Below are positions 56,309 through 64,000 of a stretch of DNA of 64,000 bases, piece after piece. The stretch is from contig JAKOYD010000164.1 in the NCBI GenBank assembly GCA_029780695.1, positions 62,001 through 126,000 on the forward strand, given 5' to 3'. The notes under the pieces are model-generated. The model saw nothing but the letters and a program-made list of their open reading frames with translations. It ran no database searches and was not told where the DNA came from. Source of the DNA: Pseudomonadota bacterium. Its GTDB lineage: Bacteria; Pseudomonadota; Gammaproteobacteria; Burkholderiales; Burkholderiaceae_C. The translations under genes were made by a program, and so were the position numbers. How positions within the stretch are numbered: position 1 is the stretch's first letter; each line of letters begins with the position of its first letter.

Positions 56309-57022
56309 TCAAATCGGCACGTCGATGGCACGCCATACCGTCTTGCCGCCACTTGACTTGTCGATCTGCGCCAGCACGTCATCGTGCGCGGCCAGTTCGC
56401 TGGTGTTGGCGTGCAGCACCGGCAAAACAAACACGCTGAGGTCGATGCGCTCGCCCGCCGCGCCCTGCTCGCCCACGTGGCCCAGGTCGATCAGCAGCGC
56501 TTCCTGCCCGCGCGTGAGGTTGATGTAGACGTCGGCCAGCAGTTCGGCGTCCAGCAGCGCGCCGTGCAGCGTGCGGCCCGAATTGTCGACGCCCAGGCGG
56601 TCGCACAACGCGTCGAGGCTGTTGCGTTTGCCGGGGTACAGCTGCTTGGCCATGGCCAGCGTGTCGGTGACCTCGCCGACCACGCTGGTGAAGGCGCCGC
56701 GGCCCACGCGCTCCAGTTCCTTGTCGAGAAAGCCGACGTCGAAGGCCGCGTTGTGGATGATGACTTCGGCGCCTTCCAAGTAGCGCAGGATCTCGTCGGC
56801 CACCTCGGCAAACTTGGGCTTGTCGCGCAGAAATTCGTTGCTGATGCCGTGCACCTTCAGCGCGTCTTCATGGCTGTCGCGCTCGGGGTTGACGTAGAAG
56901 TGCAGGTTGTTGCCGGTGAGCTTGCGGTTCACCAGCTCGACGCAGCCGATCTCGATGATGCGGTCGCCGCCCTCGGCGGACAGCCCGGTGGTTTCGGTGT
57001 CGAGAACGATCTGGCGCGACAT
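56309..57022 (-). CDS. dnaQ: DNA polymerase III epsilon subunit (proofreading exonuclease)
   Basis: 237 residues, DEDDh exonuclease: Asp8 and Glu10 (VLDTETTG), HNAAFDVGFL and HGALLDAELLAD. Ends with a tail for the alpha subunit. It follows fdx by 10 bp; the tRNA gene lies 32 bp after its stop. Confidence 0.95.
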   Translation of the reverse strand: MSRQIVLDTETTGLSAEGGDRIIEIGCVELVNRKLTGNNLHFYVNPERDSHEDALKVHGISNEFLRDKPKFAEVADEILRYLEGAEVIIHNAAFDVGFLDKELERVGRGAFTSVVGEVTDTLAMAKQLYPGKRNSLDALCDRLGVDNSGRTLHGALLDAELLADVYINLTRGQEALLIDLGHVGEQGAAGERIDLSVFVLPVLHANTSELAAHDDVLAQIDKSSGGKTVWRAIDVPI

Positions 57023-57032
57023 GCGGGGTCTT

Positions 57033-57371
57033 TCAGTGGTTTTCGCGGGCGTGGTTGATCGAGTAGCGCGGAATTTCCACCGTCAGGTCTTCCTTGCCCA
57101 CGATGGCCTGGCACGACAGGCGCGACTGCGGCTCCAGGCCCCAGGCGCGGTCCAGCAGGTCTTCCTCTTCTTCCTCGGGCTCCTCCAGCGAATCATAGCC
57201 TTCGCGCACGATGCAATGGCAGGTGGTGCAGGCGCGGCTCATCTCGCAGGCGTGCTCGATGGGGATGTCGTGGTCAAGCAGCGCCTCGCAGATCGAATCG
57301 CCGGTGTTGGCGTGGATCTCGGCGCCCTGCGGCGCGTATTCGGGGTGCGGTAGTACTTTGATGATGGGCAT
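57033..57371 (-). CDS. fdx: ISC-type [2Fe-2S] ferredoxin
   Basis: 112 residues. Cluster cysteines 42, 48, 51 and 87 (HACEMSRACTTCHC and LSCQA), the ISC ferredoxin spacing, with an acidic loop EEPEEEEEDL. Supplies electrons for cluster assembly. Start ATG 57371, 14 bp after hscA. Last gene of the isc cluster before dnaQ. Confidence 0.95.
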   Translation of the reverse strand: MPIIKVLPHPEYAPQGAEIHANTGDSICEALLDHDIPIEHACEMSRACTTCHCIVREGYDSLEEPEEEEEDLLDRAWGLEPQSRLSCQAIVGKEDLTVEIPRYSINHARENH

Positions 57372-57385
57372 GCGGTGTGCGGTCC

Positions 57386-59245
57386 TCAAATCGATTCGAC
57401 GGACTTGCCGGCCAGCGCCTTCTGGATGCCGGCGTTCATGCGCGCGGCGGCAAAGGCTTCGGTTCCGTGCGCCAGCGCTTCGGTGGCGGCCTCGATCGCC
57501 GCGGCATCGGTGCTGTTGGCGGCAATGCCGCGCAGCGACAGCATCAGCGCGTCGATTTCGGCACGTTCGTCGGCCGACAGCAACGCGCCATCGGCGTCCA
57601 GCGCGCTCTGCGTGGCCAGCAGCATGCGGTCGGCGTCCACCCGGGCTTCGACCAGCGCGCGCGCCTTCACGTCGGCGTCGGCCGTGGTGAAGCTGTCCTG
57701 CAGCATGCGCGCAATCTGCTCGTCGCTCAGGCCGTAGCTGGGCTTGACGTCGATCTGCGCCTCGACGCCGCTGACCTGTTCGCGCGCCGAGACGTTCAGC
57801 AAGCCATCGGCATCGACGGTGAAGGTCACGCGGATGCGCGCCGCGCCCGCCGCCATGGGCGGCATGCCGCGCAGTTCAAAGCGCGCCAGGCTGCGGCAGT
57901 CCTGCACCAGGTCGCGCTCGCCCTGCACCACGTGCAGCGCCATCGCGGTCTGGCCGTCCTTGTAGGTGGTGAAGTCCTGCGCCATCGCCACCGGAATGGT
58001 CTGGTTGCGCGGCACGATGCGCTCCACCAGCCCACCCATGGTTTCGATGCCGAGCGAGAGCGGAATCACGTCCAGCAGCAGCAGGTCGCCCGCGGCGTCA
58101 TTGCCCGCCAGCTGGTTGGCCTGGATGGCCGCGCCCAGCGCCACCACTTCGTCGGGGTTCAGGTTGATGAGCGGCTCGCGACCGAAGAAGTCGGCCACCG
58201 CGCGCCGGATGACGGGCATGCGCGTGCTGCCGCCCACCATGACGATGCCCTGCGTTTCATCGGGCTTGAGGCGCGCGTCTCGAAACACACGCCGCAGCGT
58301 GGCCACGCAGCGCGCGGTCAGCGCCGCGGTGGCGGCCTCGAAGTCGGCCGACTTCAGGTCAAATCGGGCTTCGCCGCTGGACAGGATTGCGTGGAATGCT
58401 ACGTTTTCTGAAGCACTCAGCGCTTCCTTGGCGCGCCGGGCCGCTGCCTGCAGCGCGGCCCGGTCGGCGGCGGTAACCAGCTGTGCGCCGGTGCGCGACA
58501 CCACCCAGTCGGCCAGCGCGGCGTCGTAGTCGTCGCCGCCCAGGGCCGAATCGCCACCGGTGGCGATGACTTCGAACACCCCCTGTGTCAGCCGCAGGAT
58601 GGAGACGTCGAACGTGCCGCCGCCCAGGTCGAACACGGCATAGACGCCCTCGGCCGCGTTGTCCAGCCCGTAGGCGATGGCGGCGGCCGTCGGCTCGTTG
58701 ATCAGGCGCAGCACGGGGATGCCCGCCAGCTGCGCTGCGTCCTTGGTGGCTTGGCGCTGCGCGTCGTCGAAGTAGGCGGGCACGGTGATGACGGCGCCGT
58801 GCAGGTCATCGCCAAAGGTGTCTTCCGCCCGGTAGCGCAGCGTGGCCAGGATCTCGGCGCTGATCTCGACCGGTGACTTTTCGCCGGCCACGGTCTGCAG
58901 CGTCACCATGCCGGGCCGGTCGAGCAGCTGGTATGGCAGCTTGTCGCGCCCGATGATGTCGGCCAGGCCGCGCCCCATCAGGCGCTTGGCCGATGCGATG
59001 GTGTTTTCGGCGTCGGCCGGTTCGGCCTGCAGCGCGTCGTAGCCGATGCGGCGCCCGCCGCCCGCCAGGTAGCGCACCACCGACGGCAGCAGCACGCGCC
59101 CCTGCTCGTCGGGCAGGCATTCGGCCACGCCGTGGCGCACGGCAGCGACCAGCGAATGCGTGGTGCCCAGGTCGATGCCGACCGCGATGCGCCGCTGGTG
59201 CGGGTCAGGCGATTGGCCGGGTTCGGAGATTTGAAGCAGCGCCAT
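57386..59245 (-). CDS. hscA: Fe-S assembly chaperone HscA
   Basis: Hsp70 that, with HscB, moves clusters off IscU. 619 residues from ATG 59245. ATPase motif [38 protein letters not shown]-terminal substrate domain. Around 58388-58430 the coding DNA contains a degenerate copy of the dispersed repeat ([10 protein letters not shown]), a position of the family that normally varies. Confidence 0.95.
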   Translation of the reverse strand: MALLQISEPGQSPDPHQRRIAVGIDLGTTHSLVAAVRHGVAECLPDEQGRVLLPSVVRYLAGGGRRIGYDALQAEPADAENTIASAKRLMGRGLADIIGRDKLPYQLLDRPGMVTLQTVAGEKSPVEISAEILATLRYRAEDTFGDDLHGAVITVPAYFDDAQRQATKDAAQLAGIPVLRLINEPTAAAIAYGLDNAAEGVYAVFDLGGGTFDVSILRLTQGVFEVIATGGDSALGGDDYDAALADWVVSRTGAQLVTAADRAALQAAARRAKEALSASENVAFHAILSSGEARFDLKSADFEAATAALTARCVATLRRVFRDARLKPDETQGIVMVGGSTRMPVIRRAVADFFGREPLINLNPDEVVALGAAIQANQLAGNDAAGDLLLLDVIPLSLGIETMGGLVERIVPRNQTIPVAMAQDFTTYKDGQTAMALHVVQGERDLVQDCRSLARFELRGMPPMAAGAARIRVTFTVDADGLLNVSAREQVSGVEAQIDVKPSYGLSDEQIARMLQDSFTTADADVKARALVEARVDADRMLLATQSALDADGALLSADERAEIDALMLSLRGIAANSTDAAAIEAATEALAHGTEAFAAARMNAGIQKALAGKSVESI

Positions 59246-59298
59246 GAAGTTAGCCAAAGCGGCCCGCGGCGCCCTGGCGCGCGCTGGCCGCAAAAAGG

Positions 59299-59820
59299 TC
59301 AGTCCGTTTCGAGTTTCTCATGCCGCCGATCAATGTCGGCGGCCAGCTTGTCCAGAAACATCAGCGCCCGCACCGACTGCGCGGCGGCAAGCCAGTCGTG
59401 TTCGCCGTCCATCTGATGCTCTAATTTTTGAAGCAGCTCGCGCTGGACAGACAAGCACGAGCGACTGATGTCATCCAAGTCTTTGGCGCTGGTGGCCTCG
59501 TCCAGCTGTTCGCGCAGCTCCATCTGCTGCATGAGGAATTGCGCCGGCATGGCGGTATTGCTCTCGGCCTCGATCGGCGCGCCGTGCAGCTCGCACAGGT
59601 AAGCGGCGCGGCGTTGCGGGTCTTTCAGACGGCGGTGCGCTTCGTTGATGCGGGCCGACCACTGGGCGGCCACGCGCTGCGCCGCCGCGCCCTGCGCAGC
59701 AAAGCGGTCAGGATGGACCTGGCGCTGCAGGTCTTTCCAGCGTGCGTCCAGTTTCGCCGCGTCCTGGGCGAAGCGCGCGGGCACGTCGAACAGCTCGAAG
59801 TCGGTGGATTGCAGGTTCAT
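59299..59820 (-). CDS. hscB: Co-chaperone HscB
   Basis: 173-residue J-domain protein with the HPDRF motif and the C-terminal helical domain that binds IscU. 53 bp upstream of hscA. The codons near 59415-59455 (KLEHQMD) overlap a degenerate dispersed repeat. Confidence 0.94.
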   Translation of the reverse strand: MNLQSTDFELFDVPARFAQDAAKLDARWKDLQRQVHPDRFAAQGAAAQRVAAQWSARINEAHRRLKDPQRRAAYLCELHGAPIEAESNTAMPAQFLMQQMELREQLDEATSAKDLDDISRSCLSVQRELLQKLEHQMDGEHDWLAAAQSVRALMFLDKLAADIDRRHEKLETD

Positions 59821-59834
59821 GCCACAGCCGCCGT

Positions 59835-60068
59835 TCAGTCCGCGTGCAGCGCCGGGCGCACCATGCCGCGCGGCAATTCGGCCAGGGCCTGCTGCGGCGC
59901 CTGCACGTCCCACGCGTCCAGGCAGCAGCCGCAGCCCAGGTCGTCGAACCGGCGGATGCGCGCGCCCCAGCGCTGGAACCAGGCGTTCAACGCCCGGACC
60001 TCGCGCTCGTTGTCGATGGTCACGCCCACGCGCACACGCTCGAAGCCGGCAGCCAGCGCGTCCGCCAT
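59835..60068 (-). CDS. Small Cys-rich protein in the isc cluster
   Basis: 77 residues. VRVGVTIDNEREVRALNAWF then LGCGCCLDAWDV, three closely spaced Cys. The start overlaps the iscA stop by one base (TGATG). Small proteins of this kind appear at this place in other Burkholderiales isc clusters; function unknown, metal binding plausible. Confidence 0.65.
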   Translation of the reverse strand: MADALAAGFERVRVGVTIDNEREVRALNAWFQRWGARIRRFDDLGCGCCLDAWDVQAPQQALAELPRGMVRPALHAD

Positions 60069-60391
60069 CAGACGCGGAAGCTCTCGCCGCAGCCGCAGCG
60101 GTCGCGTTCGTTGGGGTTGTTGAAGCGGAAGCCTTCGTTCAGGCCCTCGCGCACGTAATCGAGCTCGGTGCCGTCGATGTAGGCCAGGCTCTTGGGGTCG
60201 ATCATCAGCTTCACGCCGTGCTGCTCGAACAGCTGGTCCTCGGGCGCCACGTCGTCCACGTATTCGAGCTTGTAGGCCAGGCCCGAGCAACCCGTGGTCT
60301 TGACGCCCAGGCGCACGCCCACACCCTTGCCGCGCTTGGCGAGATATTTGCTGACATGCCGCGCAGCGGCTTCGGTCAAAGTGACGGCCAT
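60068..60391 (-). CDS. iscA: A-type Fe-S carrier IscA
   Basis: 107 residues. Conserved Cys35, Cys99 and Cys101 ([11 protein letters not shown] and RCGCGESF). Carries clusters to apo-proteins. Follows the cupin-like gene by 8 bp. Confidence 0.93.
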   Translation of the reverse strand: MAVTLTEAAARHVSKYLAKRGKGVGVRLGVKTTGCSGLAYKLEYVDDVAPEDQLFEQHGVKLMIDPKSLAYIDGTELDYVREGLNEGFRFNNPNERDRCGCGESFRV

Positions 60392-60399
60392 GATGTGGA

Positions 60400-60753
60400 T
60401 TATTTTTCGGGCAAGGCAATGGTGAGCAGCACCACCGAGGCCACCACGGCCAGCAGTTGGTGCGGCTCGCCGCGTTGCAGATACAGCAGCTCGCCTTCGG
60501 CCAGGCGCGCCTTGGGGCGCGGACGCGCACGGTCGACCGCCTGCGAAATCACCTGCACGCAGCCCTTCAGGCACTGCAGCGTGATCTCGCCGTCAACCCG
60601 GTGATCGAGCATGCGCCGGCCCTCGGGCATCGACAGCAGGATCACCTCAAGGTCCTGCGACTTGAACAGCGCGCGCGATTCGAACTCGGCCGGCACCGGT
60701 CCGGTCGGCATCAGGGCCATCGTCTTTCCTGGCAAGAGATGTTGCAGCGCCAT
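60400..60753 (-). CDS. Small cupin-like protein in the isc cluster
   Basis: 117 residues from ATG 60753 with GGAGGA Shine-Dalgarno. Single cupin-type barrel by pattern ([15 protein letters not shown] ... [19 protein letters not shown]). No metal-binding His set is complete. Lies between iscU and iscA, not part of the E. coli isc operon. Confidence 0.65.
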   Translation of the reverse strand: MALQHLLPGKTMALMPTGPVPAEFESRALFKSQDLEVILLSMPEGRRMLDHRVDGEITLQCLKGCVQVISQAVDRARPRPKARLAEGELLYLQRGEPHQLLAVVASVVLLTIALPEK

Positions 60754-60830
60754 GTCCAAGTCCTCCGTTTCTGGGGCGAGTGGATGAGCGTGCCGCGTCA
60801 TGCGCGGCACGGGGTTAAGCGTCGCCCGTG

Positions 60831-61223
60831 TCAGGCGGCGACGGTGTGCTTTTTGCGGTAGTCCTCGACCGCCGCCTTGATGGCGTCTTCGGCCAGGATC
60901 GAGCAGTGGATCTTGACGGGCGGCAGCGCCAGCTCTTCGGCGATCTGGCTGTTCTTCAGTTCGGCCGCTTGGTCCAGCGTCTTGCCCTTGACCCATTCGG
61001 TCACCAGCGAACTGGACGCGATGGCTGAGCCACAGCCGTAGGTCTTGAAGCGCGCGTCCTCGATCACGCCGGTGCTCGGGTTGACGCGGATCTGCAGCTT
61101 CATCACGTCGCCACAGGCCGGCGCGCCGACCATGCCGGTGCCCACGCTGTCGTCGCCCTTGTCAAAGCTGCCGACGTTGCGGGGGTTTTCGTAGTGGTCA
61201 AGAACCTTGTCGGAATAAGCCAT
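60831..61223 (-). CDS. iscU: Fe-S scaffold IscU
   Basis: 130 residues. Cluster cysteines 37, 64 and 107 and the HscA-binding LPPVK motif at 100-104. Start ATG 61223. Two repeat elements separate it from iscS. Confidence 0.96.
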   Translation of the reverse strand: MAYSDKVLDHYENPRNVGSFDKGDDSVGTGMVGAPACGDVMKLQIRVNPSTGVIEDARFKTYGCGSAIASSSLVTEWVKGKTLDQAAELKNSQIAEELALPPVKIHCSILAEDAIKAAVEDYRKKHTVAA

Positions 61224-61239
61224 GGTGTTTGCTCCTTTA

Positions 61240-61275
61240 CTGATAGCTGCCTGCGCTTGATGGACAAGCGCAAGC
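61240..61275 (+). repeat. Dispersed AAGCGC-type repeat, copy g
   Basis: ACTGATAGCTGCCTGCGCTTG followed by ATGGACAAGCGCAAGCC. Good core palindrome. In the iscS-iscU gap. Confidence 0.55.
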
Positions 61276-61305
61276 CGTGGGATGGACATGAATCACCCGG
61301 AAACC

Positions 61306-61430
61306 GAGGGCCGCGGAGCAGGCCACGCCGGCAAACGCCGTCGCCGGACCTGCGCCGGCGACTGGCGTTGTCCCTCCTCCCTCCGGAGAGGGGGGAAGGC
61401 GTCGCAGGCGACTCAGGGGGGTGGTCATGG
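61306..61430 (-). repeat. Gene-3'-end GC-rich repeat, copy 6 (after iscS)
   Basis: Minus-strand sense copy just after iscS with a longer inner arm (CCCCCTCTCC...GGAGGGAGG). The iscS-iscU gap is therefore 207 bp, unusually long for this operon. Confidence 0.6.
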
Positions 61431-62651
61431 TCAATGCGCGGCCCACTGGATGGTGGACAGGTCGATGCCGTCCTGGTGCATTTCCCACAGGGGGCTGAGC
61501 TCGCGCAGCTTGGCGACGTTCTCGCGGATCGTCTGGATCGCGTAGTCGATGTCGTCTTCGGTGGTGAAGCGGCCGATGGTGATGCGCAGGCTGCTGTGGG
61601 CCAGTTCGTCGCTGCGGCCCAGCGCTCGCAGCACATAGCTGGGCTCCAGGCTGGCGCTGGTGCAGGCCGAGCCGGACGACACCGCCAGCCCCTTGACGCC
61701 CATGATGAGCGATTCGCCTTCGACGAAGTTGAAGCTCATGTTGATGTTCTGCGGCACGCGCTGCGTCGGGTGGCCGTTGAGAAACACTTCCTCAACGTCC
61801 TTCAGCCCTTCGACCAGCCGGTGGTGCAGCGCCCAGGCCTTTTCGTTGTCCTGCGCCATTTCTTCCTTGGCGATGCGGAAGGCCTCGCCCATGCCGACGA
61901 TTTGGTGCGTGGCCAGGGTGCCGCTGCGCATGCCGCGCTCGTGTCCGCCGCCGTGCATCTGCGCTTCGAGCCGCACGCGCGGCTTGCGGCGCACGTACAG
62001 CGCGCCAATGCCCTTGGGGCCGTAGCTCTTGTGGCTGGCCAGGCTCATCAGGTCGATGGGCTGGCGCGACACGTCGATGGCGACCTTGCCGGTGGCCTGC
62101 GCGGCGTCAACGTGGAACAGCACGCCGTGCTCGCGGCAGATCTTGCCGATGGCGTCCACGTCCTGCACCACGCCGATCTCGTTGTTGACCAGCATGACGC
62201 TGGCCAGGATGGTGTCGGGGCGGATGGCAGCCTTGAACTTGTCCAGGTTGAGCAGGCCGTCCGGCTTGACGTCGAGATAAGTCACCTCGAACCCCTGGCG
62301 CTCCAGCTCGCGCATGGTGTCGAGCACGGCCTTGTGCTCGGTCTTGACGGTGATCAGGTGCTTGCCCTTGCCCTTGTAGAACTGGGCGGCGCCCTTGATG
62401 GCCAGGTTGTCGGACTCGGTCGCGCCGCTGGTCCACACGATTTCGCGCGGGTCGGCACCGATGAGGTCGGCCACCTGCTCGCGCGCCTTTTCGACCGCCT
62501 TTTCGGCTTCCCAGCCCCAGGCGTGGCTGCGGCTGGCCGGGTTGCCGTAGTTTTCGCGCAGCCACGGGATCATCGCGTCGGCCACGCGCGGGTCAACCGG
62601 CGTGGTGGCGGCGTAGTCCATGTAGATGGGGAAATGCGGGGTCTGGCTCAT
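61431..62651 (-). CDS. iscS: Cysteine desulfurase IscS
   Basis: 406 residues. PLP lysine in SHKSYGPKG (Lys208) and catalytic Cys330 (SGSACTSAS). Sulphur donor to IscU. The first 12 residues are typical of the IscS family. Confidence 0.96.
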   Translation of the reverse strand: MSQTPHFPIYMDYAATTPVDPRVADAMIPWLRENYGNPASRSHAWGWEAEKAVEKAREQVADLIGADPREIVWTSGATESDNLAIKGAAQFYKGKGKHLITVKTEHKAVLDTMRELERQGFEVTYLDVKPDGLLNLDKFKAAIRPDTILASVMLVNNEIGVVQDVDAIGKICREHGVLFHVDAAQATGKVAIDVSRQPIDLMSLASHKSYGPKGIGALYVRRKPRVRLEAQMHGGGHERGMRSGTLATHQIVGMGEAFRIAKEEMAQDNEKAWALHHRLVEGLKDVEEVFLNGHPTQRVPQNINMSFNFVEGESLIMGVKGLAVSSGSACTSASLEPSYVLRALGRSDELAHSSLRITIGRFTTEDDIDYAIQTIRENVAKLRELSPLWEMHQDGIDLSTIQWAAH

Positions 62652-62679
62652 GACAAATTCCGAATCGCTGATTTTTCTT

Positions 62680-62733
62680 TATTAAAAGGGCGCCTGCCGC
62701 AAGCGGTGCAAGCGTTTATTGCTATTTATTTGC
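62680..62733. repeat. Dispersed AAGCGC-type repeat, copy h
   Basis: TTTATTAAAAGGGCGCCTGC followed by GCAAGCGGTGCAAGCG and an AT arm TTATTGCTATTTATTTGCTA. In the 74-bp iscR-iscS spacer. Confidence 0.45.
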
Positions 62734-63259
62734 TAGTAAGACCACCCAGTGCGAAGACCGAGTTGGGTGCGTTCACGCGGATCGGCTTGACCACCGGCGC
62801 GCTGGAAATGGCGCGCTTGGCCGAGGGCTTGTCCTCGACCTCGATGCCGTTGGCGTGCTGGTCGTCCACCAGTTTCTGCAGCGTGACGGATTCGAGAAAT
62901 TCGATCATGCGTGCGTTGAGCGACGTCCACAGGTCGTGCGTCATGCAGCGCCCGCCTTCGCCGTGGCAGTTTTCGCGGCCACCGCAGTGCGTGGCGTCCA
63001 GCGGCTCGTCGACCGAGGTGATGATGTCGGCCACGGTGATGTCCGCCGCCTTGCGGCCAAGCGAATAGCCGCCGCCCGGCCCGCGCGTCGATTCGACGAG
63101 ATCGTTGCGGCGCAGCTTGCCGAACAGTTGCTCCAGGTACGACAGCGAGATCTGCTGGCGCTGGCTGATGGCGGCCAGGGTCACCGGACCGTTGTCCTGG
63201 CGCAGGGCCAGATCGATCATGGCGGTGACCGCAAATCGTCCCTTGGTGGTGAGGCGCAT
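62726..63259 (-). CDS. iscR: Fe-S cluster regulator IscR
   Basis: Rrf2-family repressor of the isc operon. 177 residues: winged helix (EQLFGKLRRNDLVESTRGPG recognition region) and cluster cysteines 92, 98 and 105. AAGGAG Shine-Dalgarno before ATG 63259. The C-terminal 25 residues are longer than in E. coli. Confidence 0.95.
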   Translation of the reverse strand: MRLTTKGRFAVTAMIDLALRQDNGPVTLAAISQRQQISLSYLEQLFGKLRRNDLVESTRGPGGGYSLGRKAADITVADIITSVDEPLDATHCGGRENCHGEGGRCMTHDLWTSLNARMIEFLESVTLQKLVDDQHANGIEVEDKPSAKRAISSAPVVKPIRVNAPNSVFALGGLTSK

Positions 63260-63338
63260 GGGTTAGCTCCTTGCAATATGAGGGGTTCGAAGCCAGGCGG
63301 CGGGATGTGGCGGGATGTCTTTCCCTGGCGCCGCCTAA

Positions 63339-63386
63339 TTTCCGAGTGTTTTTATCAAGTATACACCAAAGCCCCCCAAAAGTCAG
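63339..63386 (-). promoter_or_regulatory. iscR promoter with candidate IscR site
   Basis: -10 TATACT at 63358-63363 and -35 CTGACT at 63381-63386 with a 17-base spacer (minus strand). The bases over and after the -10 (ATACTTGATAAAAACACTCGG) resemble a type 1 IscR box. The rest of 63260-63578 holds only the divergent leader regions. Confidence 0.6.
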
Positions 63387-63578
63387 GGGGCATCGGCCAC
63401 AAGCGCACACAGGGCGCTGGTGGACGGCCGCGGTCTTGCTTGTCCTACAGCGGTTTCAACCACCGCCGACGCACGGGGCGGAACCCGGTGCCTACAGTCA
63501 CCCCGTGAACCGGCGTTCGCACCCTTTCAAGCGGCGCCGGCCAACGCGCACTGTCACACTGAAACCGAGGAAACCATC

Positions 63579-64000
63579 ATGAACGCTACCCAACCCACGC
63601 TGCTGCGCGCCACCACGCTGGCCGCCGCCATCGCCCTGGCCACCAGCCTGGCCGCCTGCAACAAAAAGGACGAGCGCACCGCCGGCCAGCAGGTCGATTC
63701 AGCCATCGCCAAGAGCGAGCAAGCCGCCAAGGACGCGCAGGCCAAGGCCGCCGACGCCGCGCAAGAAGCCAAAGTAGCCGCCAACCGTGCGGGCGCCGAA
63801 ATCAAGCAGGAAGCCCGTGAAATGAAGGCCGACGCCAACGCCGCCGTGGCGCGCGCCGGCGACGCCGCCAGCGATGCGGCCACCACCGCGGCCGTGAAGG
63901 CCAAGCTGGTGGCCGACAGCGAGCTCAGCGCGCTGCGCATCGACGTCGACACCAAGGACGGTGCGGTCACGCTCACCGGCCCCGCGCCCAACGCCGCCGC
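63579..64000 (+). CDS. BON-domain lipoprotein, C-terminus off window
   Basis: At least 140 residues. Signal peptide with lipobox LAAC (Cys27), an Ala/Lys/Glu-rich helical stretch (SAIAKSEQAAKDAQAKAADA), and the start of a BON domain (VKAKLVADSELSALRIDV). BON lipoproteins such as OsmY bind envelopes under stress. Strong GAGGAA Shine-Dalgarno. Confidence 0.85.
   Translation, partial: MNATQPTLLRATTLAAAIALATSLAACNKKDERTAGQQVDSAIAKSEQAAKDAQAKAADAAQEAKVAANRAGAEIKQEAREMKADANAAVARAGDAASDAATTAAVKAKLVADSELSALRIDVDTKDGAVTLTGPAPNAA

Noticed and set aside
61194-63068. Plus-strand open frame of 624 codons
   Set aside because: Antisense across iscS and iscR and through repeats; no Shine-Dalgarno or recognisable product.

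Overview
The window is high-GC DNA from a betaproteobacterium of the order Burkholderiales, most likely Comamonadaceae. The evidence is the gene order (purA-hisZ-hflCK-hflX-hfq-der-bamB-yfgM-hisS-ispG-rodZ-pilF-rlmN-ndk on one strand), an isc cluster read iscR to fdx, an IPTL-CTERM surface protein, and two families of short dispersed repeats of the kind I associate with that family. The genus cannot be fixed from the sequence. Long open frames on the wrong strand are common here because of the base composition and were ignored.

Layout. 1-17.5 kb, minus strand: a housekeeping run from ndk down to purA and a phosphoribosyltransferase, covering purine synthesis, histidine biosynthesis regulation, the HflKC membrane protease regulator, HflX/Hfq/Der, outer-membrane assembly (BamB), histidyl-tRNA synthesis, isoprenoid synthesis, cell shape and pilus assembly. 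A 275-bp MITE-like element with 26-bp perfect inverted ends sits between bamB and der. 17.8-21.3 kb: rluB, scpB and rluD. 21.3-24.3 kb, plus strand: bamD and an IPTL-CTERM surface protein with two DUF11 repeats. 24.5-38.6 kb: dinG, a PP2C phosphatase, zapE, the 2-oxoglutarate dehydrogenase operon (sucA-odhB-lpdA), prpE, a phasin-like protein and an isochorismatase-family hydrolase.

38.7-56.25 kb is a 17.5-kb integrative element inserted in the 3' end of tRNA-Val(CAC), bounded by a perfect 49-bp direct repeat. It carries an integrase, an AlpA-type regulator, a replication set (CHC2 zinc-finger protein, RepA-like ATPase, PD-(D/E)XK nuclease, two OB-fold SSB-like genes), a BrnT/BrnA toxin-antitoxin, a ribbon-helix-helix protein, several unknown small genes and a lipoprotein. 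On the opposite strand is a late-type operon of three genes resembling podovirus internal virion (DNA ejection) proteins, one of 1,626 residues with transglycosylase-like and HExxH segments. No terminase, portal, capsid or tail-tube gene is present, so this is either a prophage remnant or a phage satellite that brings its own ejection proteins. It is the most interesting part of the window.

56.3-63.3 kb, minus strand: dnaQ, then the iron-sulphur cluster operon iscR-iscS-iscU-(cupin-like)-iscA-(small Cys-rich protein)-hscB-hscA-fdx. The window ends inside a plus-strand BON-domain lipoprotein gene.
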